Shown: positions 46,130 through 56,213 of the stretch, piece by piece
Layout: every line of letters starts with the position of its first letter
Position numbering within the stretch: the stretch's first letter is position 1
Origin: Rhinopithecus roxellana
Lineage: Eukaryota; Chordata; Mammalia; Primates; Cercopithecidae
Direction of reading: 5' to 3'
Assembly (NCBI RefSeq): GCF_007565055.1
Contig: NC_044551.1
Span: forward strand, 91,790,089 to 91,854,088
Length of the DNA stretch: 64,000 bases
Made by a program: the position numbers and the translations under genes
Notes under the pieces: model-generated
Databases searched by the model: none
What the model was told of the DNA's origin: nothing
The model's input: only the letters and a program-made list of their open reading frames with translations

Positions 46130-46879
46130 CAGGTACAAATGGCTTCACTAATAAATTTTACCACTGCTTAAAGAAGCAATGATAGCATGTATGTGTCTAA
46201 TTCTACATAAACTCTATCAGAAAAGAGAAAATAAGGAAACACTCCTGAACTCAAATGACCAGCACTGCCCTGATACTAAAACCCGAAAAAGACCTTTGCA
46301 AGAAAAGAAAACGAAAGATCACTATTCTTTATGAATATAAGATACAAAATTTATCACCAAAATATTAGCAAATGAAATCAAGTAATCATAAGAAAGATTA
46401 TTCATTATAACCAAGTGCAATGTATCTGTGCGGTACATAGCTAGTTCAACATTCAAAAGTCTGTTAATGTCATTCATCATGTCAGCAGACTAAAAAAGAA
46501 AACATGCGATCATCTTGACAGAAACAGAAAAAGCATTTTGAGGAAATGCTTTTAATCAAATGATTGACATCAATTCATTATTTGTAAAACCTCAGCAAAC
46601 TAAGAATATAACAGAACTTTCTCAAGCTGATAAAGATCATGCTCAAAAAAGCTACAGCTAAAGCTAACATAAAGCTTCATGGTGAAAGATTGAATACTTT
46701 CTTCCTAACACACAATAAAAGGCATGAATGTCTTCTTTCCCCACTCTTATACAACATCAAAGTGAAGATCTTCACCATGGCAATAAGGAAAAAAAAAAGG
46801 CATACAGATTATAGAGAGGAAGAAATAAAACTGTCCCAATTTGTAAACAAAATTGTGTACATTAAAAATCACAAAGACA

Positions 46880-47085
46880 GCTTTGCCAATGTGGCAAAAC
46901 TCCATCTCTACCAAAAAATACAAAAAATTAGCTGGGCATGGTGGCATGTGCCTGTAGTCCCAGCTACTTGGGAGGCTGAGGTGGGAGAATCACTTGAACC
47001 CAGGGACCGAGGTTCCAGTGAACTGAGATCACACCACTGTACTCCAGCCTGGGTGACAGAGTGAGACCTTGTCTCAAAAAAGAAA
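46880..47085 (+). mobile_element. 5'-truncated Alu
   Basis: Starts inside the left arm ('gccaatgtggcaaaactcc') and runs to 'caaaaaagaaagaaa'. Diverged duplication 'aaaatcacaaaga' / 'aaaatcataaaga' on the two sides shows it inserted in this truncated form. Confidence 0.88.
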
Positions 47086-48030
47086 GAAAATCATAAAGAA
47101 TCTACAAAGGAACTACCAGGAAGCTTAGCAAAGTCATGGTCAATATATAAATATATAAGTATGTAAAAATCAGTTGTAATTCTATGTACAAGGAATAAAA
47201 CAATTCTAATCGTAAGTTGAAGTTTTTTAAATACCATTCACAATAGTGCCCAAAATACAAAATACTTGGGTACAAATCCAAAAAAAATGTGCAAGATTTA
47301 TATACTGAAAACTATAAAACACTGACGAAAAATTTTAAAGACCTAAATAAATGTGAGATAGACCACGTTCATAGATTAGAAGACTCAATATTGTTCAGAT
47401 ATTAATTCTCCCAATTTAATAGATTTAATGTAAAAACCCTTTCAAAGTCCCAAAGACTTTCCGGTAGAAATTGATAAGAAATGCCAATGAAAAGACAAAG
47501 CAATTTCAATATCCAAAACAATGTTTAAAAGGAACAAAGTTGGAGATGCACCATCCAATTTCAAAACGTACTATAAAGTTGCAATACTTAAGACTGCATA
47601 GTCCTGAATAAAGGATGGACACATAAATCAGTGGTACAAAATATACAGTTCAGAAATAGACTCACATTTACTTTGGCCAATTAATTTTCAACACAGATGT
47701 AATGGCAATTCAATGGAGAAAGAATAGTCTTTTGAACAAATAGTACTGTACTAATTGGGTAGCCACATGCAAAGAAATAAACCTTAATTCATACCTTACC
47801 CCATAAAAACTAACCCAAAACAAATCATAGACCTAAACTATAAAACCTAAAACTATAAAACTTCTAAAATTACACATAGAAGAAAATCTTTGTGACTGTA
47901 GCAAAGATTTCTTAGATATGACACCAAAACACAATTCACAAAAGAAAAGATGGATTAAACTGGACTTCATCAAAATTAAGGACTTCTGCTTTGCAAAAGA
48001 CACTATTAAGTGAACGAAAAGACAAACTAG

Positions 48031-48195
48031 GCTGGGCACCATGGCTCATACCTGTAATCCCAACACTTTGGGAGGCCGAGGCAGGAAGGTTGCTTCAAGC
48101 TCGGAGTTCAAGACCAGCCTGGGCAACAAAGCATGACCCCAGTCTCTATTTTGAAAAGAGAAAGGAAGAAGGGGGAAAAAAAAAAGAAAGAAAAG
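48031..48195 (+). mobile_element. FLAM-like left Alu monomer
   Basis: 'gctgggcaccatggctcata' through 'aagaccagcctgggcaac' then an A/G-rich tail. Only the left arm is present. The L1 target 'acaaactag' is repeated on both sides. Free left monomers are early Alu forms. Confidence 0.8.
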
Positions 48196-48231
48196 CCCAC
48201 AAACTAGGAGAAAATATCGGCAAAACACACT

Positions 48232-48550
48232 GGACCAGGCGTGGTGGCTCACACCTGTAATCCCAGCACTTTGGGAGGCTGATGCAGGCGGATCACCTGA
48301 AGTCAGAAATTTGAGACTAGCCTGGGCCAACATGGTGAAACTCCATCTCTAGTAAAAAAAAAATTTATATATACAAAAATTATCAGGGCGTGGTGGCACA
48401 CACCTGTAGTCCCAGCTACTCAGGACGCTGAGGCAGGAGAATTGCTTAAACCTGGGGGGTGGAGGTTGCAGTGAGGCAAGATCGGGCCACTGCACTCCAG
48501 CCTGGGCGACAGAGTGAGATTCCATCTCCAAAAAAAAAAAAAAAAAAAAA
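48232..48550 (+). mobile_element. AluS
   Basis: 'accaggcgtggtggctcaca' to an A-tail of ~20. The central linker holds an extra 'tttatatatac' insertion. Confidence 0.93.
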
Positions 48551-48680
48551 CATGTCTGATAAAGGATTTGTGTCCTAAATATATAAGGAATGATCAAAAC
48601 TCAATAGTAAGTAAACAAACAACCCAATTTTTAAAATAGTCAAAACATTTGAACAGGCACTTCACCAAGGAAGATGCACA

Positions 48681-48882
48681 GGCAGCAAGCAAGCATATGA
48701 AAAGATGCTCCACAGAGTACATCCTTAGGAAAATGAAAAATGAGACCCTAATAAGAAACCAGTACAGCAGGACAGAAGGGAGAAAACTAAGAAAACCAAG
48801 AGGTGATGAGGAAGCAGAGCAACTAGAGCTGTCACACGCTGCAGGTGAGAATGTCAAATGGAACAGCACACTCAGGCAGCTT
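48681..48882 (+). repeat. 202-bp direct duplication, copy 1 (L1)
   Basis: Starts 'ggcagcaagcaagcatatg' and ends 'ctcaggcagctt', followed directly by MaLR internal sequence. Copy 2 is at 49298-49498. Both share non-consensus L1 text such as 'aaaactaagaaaaccaag', so they came from one degraded L1. Confidence 0.88.
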
Positions 48883-49297
48883 GGTGGGCCAGGCCCAGGG
48901 GCCCCCTGCTCTGTGCAGCCTTGGGTGGAATTATATGGTTTGGCTGTGTCTTCATCCAAAATCTCATCTTGAATGGTAATCCTCATAATTCCCACATGTC
49001 AAGGGTGGGACCAGGCAGAGGTAATTGGATCATGGAGGCAGTTTCCCCTATACTGTTCTAGTGATCATGAGTCTCATGAGATCTGATGGTCTTATAAGCA
49101 TCTGGTATTTCCCTTGCTTGTACTCTGTCTCTCCTGCCCTGTGAAGAAGGTGCCACTTCTTTTTTGCTTCCTACATGATTGTAAGTTTCCTGAGGCCGCC
49201 CCATCAATGTGAAACTGTGAGTCAATTAAACCTCTTTACTTTATAAGTTACCCAGTCTCTGGTATTCTTCATAGCAGTGAGAGTGCAGACTAATACA
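48883..49297 (+). repeat. 5'-truncated MaLR: internal 3' end plus MST LTR
   Basis: 48883-48930 ends 'ttgggtggaa', the usual MaLR internal sequence before a 3' LTR. The LTR follows at 48931 ('ttatatggtttggctgtgtc') and ends 'cagactaataca' at 49297. No 5' LTR or further internal sequence lies to the left; L1 copy 1 is there instead. Confidence 0.85.
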
Positions 49298-49498
49298 GGT
49301 AGCAAGCAAGCATATGAAAAGATGCTCCACATAGTATGTCGTGAGGAAAACACAAAATGAAAGCCTAATAAGAAACCAGCACATTAGGATAGAAGGAAGA
49401 AAACTAAGAAAACCAAGTGCTGATGAGAATGTAGAGCAACTAGACTGTCACACACTGTGGGTGAGAATGCCAAAGGGTACAGCACACTCAAGCAGCTT
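49298..49498 (+). repeat. 202-bp direct duplication, copy 2 (L1)
   Basis: 'ggtagcaagcaagcatatg' immediately after the LTR, then collinear with copy 1 to 'ctcaagcagctt', after which the L1 goes on to its 3' UTR. By eye, identity to copy 1 is about 80-85%. Confidence 0.88.
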
Positions 49499-49829
49499 CT
49501 CATAACGTTCAAATACAACCCCACTTACTTACCCAACGTCAACAAAAACTCATGTTCACAACAGAAAACCCGTATGCAAATGTTTATAGCGACCTTATCC
49601 ATAATCATCAAAACTGGGGAAAATCCAAATGTTTTTGGATTTTCCAAAACATCCAAACTGGTGAATGCATGAACAGACAGGTACATCCATACAACGGACC
49701 GCTACTCATTGATGAAAAGTACTAAACATGCAACAACGTGGATGAAACTCAAATGCATTATACTAAGGGAAAGAAGCTGGACTCAAAGGGCAATTACATT
49801 CTGTGTGAGTCCACCTATACAGCATTATA

Positions 49830-49917
49830 GAAAAGGCTAAACTAATTGCACTTTAGCCTGGGCAACAGAGTGAGACTCCATCTCAAAAAAAGAAAGAAAG
49901 AAAGAAAAGGCTAAACT
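49830..49917 (+). mobile_element. 60-bp 3' Alu fragment with TSDs
   Basis: Only the last part of an Alu right arm is present (49844-49903: 'gcactttagcctgggcaac', A-rich (GAAA)n tail). A perfect 14-bp duplication 'gaaaaggctaaact' (49830-49843, 49904-49917) shows it inserted this short. Confidence 0.92.
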
Positions 49918-50135
49918 GTAGGGACAGAAAACAGATCAGTGGTTACCAGGAAGTAGGAGCTAGAGAGGAGTGACTTAGAGGACACAATGGAATTTTGTGG
50001 ATAATGGAATTTTTCCACCTCTTGATTGTGGTGACAGCTATGTGACTGCATGAATTGTCAGAACTCACAGCACTGTAAACCAAAAAGGGTGCATTTGTCT
50101 CTATGTAAATCATACCTCAATTTCTTTAAGTGTAT

Positions 50136-51015
50136 GACTTTCATATTCTTCCATTAACACCTGGAAACATTAAACTAAAACATTCCTACATAGCACTTAC
50201 ATAACTTATCATTATCAACCTACATGCAGAAGATATTTCTGTTTTCTTGGGACAGAATATTGGTTTTTCTGAACGAAGGATTGAAAACTGAAAGAAAATA
50301 CTATCAAGCCCACTTTGAAACTTTCTCCTGCTGTGGGGAAAAATTGCCTATAAATTGCAAATCACTGTCCATCATTTTCCTTCACACACAAATTGAGCAG
50401 TAAAATCCTCTTTCTTGTTTTAATTTCAGCAATAGTTCATTTGCTTCTGAGAAAGGATTCATCATAATCAATCAATAACATGATTATTTTCATGTTTGCT
50501 AGCAGGTTGTATGATTTGACCAATGGTCATATGGATAATTTGAAATATTTGTTTGTTCATATCAGTCTAAACATTATCCATTGTGTTCTGTAGCAAAGTA
50601 ATTCTTTATGCCTGATAAAAAAAAAATCAGAATCATCTGTTTCAATGAAAACTCCCCTGATACAGGATAAAATTCCTGTCTTAAATGGCATTGAGTAAAA
50701 CCAACCTGAAGAAATAATCACCAAACGACTGAAGACGCAAAACACCTACACGTGAGCCAAACTGTGAAGCAGAATAAAATATAAATCTATCACGCACTTA
50801 TCTCATCTCAGAGAACTGCTGAGCACTCAAGCTCTTCTTCTTCTTTTTGCCTAAGTGGGTGGAAATGTTTTCCTTTCATTTACTGGAAACAAAAGTGATG
50901 TAGCATCAGCAGATAGACTACGAAATGAAACATTAAAAAAAAAAAAGATGATGCCTAGTTAGATGTAAACAAGGCACACGACCGGAGACTCCATTAGGGC
51001 ACGAATTTTGCAATC
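50136..51015. other. Unclassified interval
   Basis: No repeat recognised. AT-rich with an A-run at 50935-50945. Confidence 0.35.
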
Positions 51016-51030
51016 AAAAACTATATTGGG

Positions 51031-51327
51031 GACCGGGCTCAGTGGCTCACACCTGTAATCCCAGCACTTGGGGAGGCCGAGCCGGACGGATCACCTGGGA
51101 TCAGGAGTTCAAGACCAACCTGGCCAACATGGTGAAACCCCATCTCTACTAAAAATACAAAAAGTCGCCGGGCATGGTGGCACGTGCCTGTAGTCCCAGC
51201 CACTAGGGAGACTGAGGTAGGAGGATCACTTGAACCTAAGAAGTGGAGGTTGCAGTGAGCCAAGATCACACCACTGCACTCCAGCTTGAGTGACAGAGTG
51301 AGATTCTGTCTAAAAATTAAAAATAAA
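51031..51327 (+). mobile_element. AluS
   Basis: 'accgggctcagtggctcaca' to an A-rich tail. Diverged duplication 'aaactatattgggg' / 'aaattgtattgggg' (to 51030 and about 51328-51341). Confidence 0.93.
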
Positions 51328-51341
51328 AAATTGTATTGGGG

Positions 51342-51810
51342 AAAATGTAAATGTGGAAGGAAAAGGTCAATGATCCTATCAAGGACAGAAAGAGCACACA
51401 GCACATGCCAGGACCCACAGGGCCTAAGAGGCAAGACAGATAGGACAGCCAAAAATACAACAAGTTAGCGGTGGAGCGAGGATGAGAGAAGTCAGCTCAG
51501 TCAACCAGTGAACAGGAAAAAACCAGTAAGTGGAAAAGAATTCATTAAATTGTAAATAAAATCAGAAATATGATCAATGTGAAATAAATAATTGTATTTT
51601 TGGAACATCCCCTCCCCAAAAGACATGTTTTGACATATCATAAATGAAAAATGTTAGTACAGTGAAATGTTCTCTCAATTAGTCATTATGCTAAGAGAAA
51701 ATTTGTTATTAAAAATTCCAATTTGGACTAATTGGACTTTAGGAAGGTCCTTAGAGTCAAAACAGAGAAACAGAAGCTAGAAGAGAGCATCACTGAGTAG
51801 ATTATTAGCT
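51342..51810. other. Unclassified interval
   Basis: No recognised content between the two Alus. Confidence 0.35.
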
Positions 51811-51821
51811 AAATAAACAAT

Positions 51822-52120
51822 GAGCCAGGTGCAGTGGTCCCAGCCCTTTGGGTGCCCAAGACAGGTGGATCGCTTGAGCCCACGAGTTTGAGACCACCCA
51901 TGGGCAATATGTAAAAACCCTGTCTCTACAAAAAAAAAAATGCAAAACTTAGCCAGGTGGTGTGGTGGTGTATGCCTATAAGTCCCACCTACCCAGGAGG
52001 CTGAGTTGAGAGTATCAATTGAACCCAGGAGGTAGAGGCTGCAGTGAGCCATGATCACTCCACTGCACTTCAGCCTCAGCAAGAGAGGGAGAGCTGTCTC
52101 AAAAAAATAAGTAAGTATAT
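51822..52120 (+). mobile_element. AluJ
   Basis: 'agccaggtgcagtggtcccag' (the 'ctcacacctgtaat' segment is deleted) to an A-rich end. Duplications 'aaataaacaat' / 'aaatgaacaat' (51811-51821, 52121-52131). Confidence 0.9.
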
Positions 52121-52131
52121 AAATGAACAAT

Positions 52132-52883
52132 CTCCTAAGAGCACTTAACAACAGCACAAATTAGATACAATTTGTCTGCTAGAGAGGTCTCAGATGTCTG
52201 ATCACAGCCCTGTCTCAAAGTTTGTGTCTGTTCCTCCCAGACAACATAGACAAGAACACTGATCGCATGGTTATTAAAGTTGCATGTGGCATAAAGTACA
52301 CAGAGATAACCAAATGATTGATTAAATTTACACCCAAAAAGCCCTAAATAACCCATAGCAATGGGGCAAATCTAACATGATGAAATTTAAAAAGGAATAT
52401 ATTTCAGGTTCCTCACTTGCTTCAAAAACATAAAACCCACTTGGGTCAAAAATAACTCCACTTACGTGGTTCATATAAGATATATTATGTGGCATATGTG
52501 GCTTATCAGAAGCATAAGCAAAAATTCCACAGACGTTGAGAGTGTGATGTCCCAGCCTCATTCAAGAGCAAGGAAAGGGGTGGTCTGTTCTCTTCTGCAC
52601 TAGGTGGGCCACACCAGCGGCTGTGTCCAGCTCTAGGAGCCACATTCCAGAAAGATGATTTACAACCTAGCTTCTTTTAAGGAGAGTTACCAGCCTAGGG
52701 GACCACCGGGTTACATAAAGAACTGTAAGAACAGAAGATTGACTGGGGACACGAGAGACCTTCCGGTATTCCAAGGTTTAGCCCATAGTGAAAGTGTTAG
52801 ATTTGCTCAGCGTGGTCCCCAGAGGGTGAAATTAAGGCCAGTGGGTGGCAAATGCTAGAGAGCCAGGTTTTAGCCAGGTACAG
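52132..52883. other. Unclassified interval
   Basis: Frames of 60-77 codons on both strands, none supported. Confidence 0.35.
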
Positions 52884-52897
52884 GAAGACATTTCCAA

Positions 52898-53201
52898 GGT
52901 AGGTGTGGTCCCTATAATCCCAGCACTTTGGGAGGCCGAGGTGGAAGGATCACGTGAGCCCAAGAGTTCCAGACAAGCTTAGGCAACATAGTGAAACCCC
53001 TTCTCTATAAAAACATTGTTTTTTTAATTAGCCAAGTGTGGTGGTGCATTCCTGTAGTCCCAGCTACTCAAGAGGCTGAGGCAGGAGGATCTCTTGAGCC
53101 CAGGAGGTCAAGGCTGCAGTGATTGCACCACTGCTCTCCAGCCTGGGTGACAGAGCAAGACCCTTTCTCCAAAAAAATAAAAAAGAAAAGAAAAGAAAAA
53201 T
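52898..53201 (+). mobile_element. AluJ, short 5' deletion
   Basis: 'gtaggtgtggtccctataat' replaces the normal start. It ends in a (GAAAA)n tail. Duplication 'gaagacatttc' / 'aaagacatttc' (52884-52894, about 53204-53214). Confidence 0.9.
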
Positions 53202-53214
53202 GAGAAAGACATTT

Positions 53215-54060
53215 CTGACAGGGGTGCCTCAAGGTAAAACAGGCCGCCTTAAGAATTGGGAGCAAATTGCCAGTTTCTGGACACATTTCTGTAGGGACTC
53301 CAAAACCACAGAAGAAATATTTCAGATGAGGGCTGATGGTCATTTGGGGTTAGGAACCCAAAGGTTCCTCTCCATGCTGTTTGTGTGCAACATTTGCTCT
53401 TCACCCAATATGTCCTCTTTTAGACAATACAAAAAGCAAAAGAGAACTTGTGTTGGCTTTTATCCTGCTGTCAAAATCTGGTGCGGGGCATAACCAATTC
53501 TAAAAGGTAGCATTAAACTTTCAGAGAGGTCAAGAAAGGACAATGGGGGCCAAGGGCAGAGGTAGAGCCGCTGGAGACCAGACGTCACCCACCGCAGCCA
53601 GGGGATGGGAAGGACCCACTGAGAAGGGGGGTTCTGCCCAAGGCTGCTCCCTTGCTCCTCCACGCTGAGTCTGACAGCCTTTCGCTGCCCACCCTCTGTC
53701 TTCCTCTTGCTAACTTTTTTGGTTCTTTAGGTTGTTGGCCTAAATCTCACAAATAGTGTGTTTCTGTCTTTTTCTTTTATTATAAAAACGTAACAGAAAA
53801 AAAAGGGGGGAAAGACGTAGAAGCAAAAAAAAAAAAAATCACATCATGAACTAACACTATTTACCTAATGCAAGTCATCTGAAATCCCCTTCTCCATCTT
53901 CGGGAAAGCTTCACTCTTTCCCGAATGTTAATGGCTTTGCCCTGAAATACCCTGGCTCTGATTTCCGGAGCATTATTTACTACTGTACATGGTCAAGACA
54001 GTTCAGTCTATTTCAGTCCCACAGCGTCGCTGAGTATTTCTCTCTTCCATACCTGCTTTA
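53215..54060. other. Unclassified interval
   Basis: A-runs at 53795-53803 and 53827-53839 with a G-run between. A 124-codon forward frame (53119-53493) begins inside the AluJ and is not credible. Confidence 0.35.
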
Positions 54061-54074
54061 AAAAGTTGCATCTC

Positions 54075-54370
54075 GGCCGGGCGTGGTGGCTCATGCCTGT
54101 AATCCCAGCACTTTGGGAGGCCGAGGCTGGTAGATCACAAGGTCAGGAGATCGAGCCCATCCTGGCTAACACGGTGAAACCCCGTCTCTACTAAAAAATA
54201 CAAAAAATTAGCCGGGCGAGGTGGTGGGCGCCTGCAGTCCCAGCTACTCGGGAGGCTGAGGCAGGAGAATGGCGGGAACCCGGGAGGCGGAGCTTGCAGT
54301 GAGCCGAGATCGCGCCACTGCACTCCAGCCTGGGCGACAGAGCGAGACTCCATCTCAAAAAAAAAAAAAA
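54075..54370 (+). mobile_element. AluY, probably Old World monkey lineage
   Basis: 'ggccgggcgtggtggctcat' to an A-tail. Body close to AluY with 'aatggcgggaacccggg' instead of the human 'ggcgtgaacc'. Duplication 'aaagttgcatctc' / 'aaagttacatctc' differs at one base. Confidence 0.92.
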
Positions 54371-54584
54371 AAGTTACATCTCATACGTGAATCAAAGCTA
54401 ATCTTCTATTCAAATGTGCAAGTCTTCAAAAATTTTTATTTGAAAAGTCATAGTTAAACACAGTAAAAAATGCAAAAATTATTTTAAAATATATAATGAA
54501 GAAGTCTGCCTCTCAGGTCCCAATCCCCATCCACCTTCCCCACAGGCACAAGTGATGACCAATTTCCTGTATTAATCTGAGTAT
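54371..54584. other. Unclassified
   Basis: Short AT-rich spacer between two Alus in opposite orientation. Confidence 0.35.
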
Positions 54585-54595
54585 AGATTATTTCT

Positions 54596-54903
54596 TTATT
54601 TATTTTTGTTCGTTTTGAGATGAAGTTTTGCTCTTTTACCCAGGCTGGAGTGCAGTGGCACAATCTCGGCTCACTGCAACCTCCACCCTTCAGGTTCAAG
54701 CTATTCTCCTGCCTCAGCCGCCTAAGTAGCTGGGATTATAGGCGCCCATCACCACACCTGGCTAATTTTTGCATTTTTAGTAGACATGGGGTTTCACCAT
54801 GTTGGCCAGGATGGTCTTGAAGTCCTGACCTCAGGTGATCCGACCGCCTCGGCCTCCCAAAGTGCTAGGATTACAGGTGTGAGCCACCACATCCAGCCTG
54901 CAC
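54596..54903 (-). mobile_element. AluS, reverse
   Basis: 'gagatgaagttttgctcttt' to 'gagccaccacatccagcc'. Perfect 11-bp duplication 'agattatttct' (54585-54595 and 54904-54914). Tail contains TTTA repeats. Confidence 0.94.
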
Positions 54904-54914
54904 AGATTATTTCT

Positions 54915-55807
54915 AACATGATATGCAAGTGCATGTGTATGCTCACACATGCACACATATACGTATGCATGCATCAGCATGTGAACACTCTTTTTCACAT
55001 AAATGGAAGCAACTCTTACACTGTTCTGCTCATTTTTGCACTCAAGGTCTGCTGTGCTACACCTGTCACTATAACACCAATTAACTCACACACCACTGGC
55101 ATGCAGAGGAATGATGTCAGAGTAACCTGAAAGTTGTGTTGGTTCACAGGCAATTTTTCCTAGGCAAGGAGAGCTTAGCTTTGAATTACGAGAGTAGAAT
55201 TAGAACCTTCAGCAAGAAAGGAAATGGCTCTCCACACGAAGATCTTTCAGTAGTGTCTTAAGAAAATGTAAAAGGAGTGCCTGCATGGCCCCAGAGAGGG
55301 GCACCCCACCTTGCCAGTCCTCACCTTGTCGGTCCTGGGCTTGCAACGAGGTGTAAATCCTTCTGTGCTCATGTGCCTGTCATCCCCAAAGCAGCATCCC
55401 TACGCCATTTACCATTAGTAGTACTATCATCCCCTCAAGCAGTTTCAGCTCCCCTGAGCTACCTGCCTGGACTGCCCAAGTTACCTCCCTATGTACCAGG
55501 ATCGCTTCTGTCAATGCTCAGGTTTGGAAGTTGCACACGTCTTGAGAGGGGTCCCAATAACACTGCCTTGTCTGTAAAGCTAGTTATGTTTAACCTGTGC
55601 CGGGCAGAGTGCATGTGATAGCAGAGAAGGCTGCATCTGGGGAATCCCCCATGAACTGGTGCAGGTCACTGGTGCAGGTCACTGGAAAGTCTTCCTCACA
55701 GCTGCTCCATAAACTAGCTATGTACTTCAATAGTCTCCAACCAATACCCGTCTAGGCTGCATGCAGTGACTTACTAATTAAATGATGCTATAATTAACCT
55801 AGGAAGG
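54915..55807. other. Unclassified, with alternating purine-pyrimidine patch
   Basis: 54925-54985 is rich in alternating 'catgcacacatatacgtatg'-type sequence. A small duplication 'ctggtgcaggtcac' occurs at about 55657-55685. A 113-codon forward frame at 55277-55618 is unsupported. Confidence 0.4.
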
Positions 55808-55922
55808 TGTGGTTATGAACTGAATTGTGTTCCCCTCCAGAATTCATATGCTGAAGTTTTAACTCCCAGTACCTCAGATCGTGACTGTATTTGGAGACAA
55901 GGCCTTTAAAGACATAACGACG
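55808..55922 (+). repeat. MLT1A-type LTR, 5' part
   Basis: 'ggttatgaactgaattgtg', 'agaattcatatgctgaag', 'gtacctcagatcgtgactg' and 'ggagacaaggcctttaaag' are the start of a forward MLT1 LTR. An Alu follows, and only a trace ('aaagatacaattaa') resumes after it. Confidence 0.85.
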
Positions 55923-56213
55923 GGGCTGGGTGCCGTGGCTCATGCCTGTAATCCCAGCACTTTGGGAGGCCGAAGCTGGTGGATCACCTGAAGTCAGGAG
56001 TTCGAGACCAGCCTGGCCAACGTGGTGAAACCCTGTGTCTACTAAAAATACAAAAAACTTAGCCAGGCATGGTGGCGGGCACCTGTAATCCCAGCTACTC
56101 GAGAGGCTGAGGCACAAGAATTGCTTGAACCTCGGAAGTGGAGGTTACAGTAAGCTGACATTGTGCCACTGTACTCCAGCCTGGGCGACACAGTGAGACT
56201 CTGTCCCACAAAA
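55923..56213 (+). mobile_element. AluSx-like
   Basis: 'ggggctgggtgccgtggctc' to a (TAAAA)n-type tail that merges into AT-rich sequence up to about 56290. Confidence 0.92.

Larger units (their letters stand above)
46130..50135 (+). mobile_element. Old L1 (L1M/L1MA-MB-like), ORF2 to 3' UTR, multiply interrupted
   Basis: ORF2 begins near 'acaaatggcttcactaataaatt' and continues through 'catacagattatagagagg', 'ataggagaaaatatcgg'-type text and the C-terminal region to a 3' UTR ('cagatcagtggttaccagg', 'gtgcatttgtctctatg'). Interrupted by Alus at 46880, 48031, 48232 and 49844 and by a MaLR at 48883. A 202-bp segment is duplicated around the MaLR. No intact frame. Confidence 0.87.
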
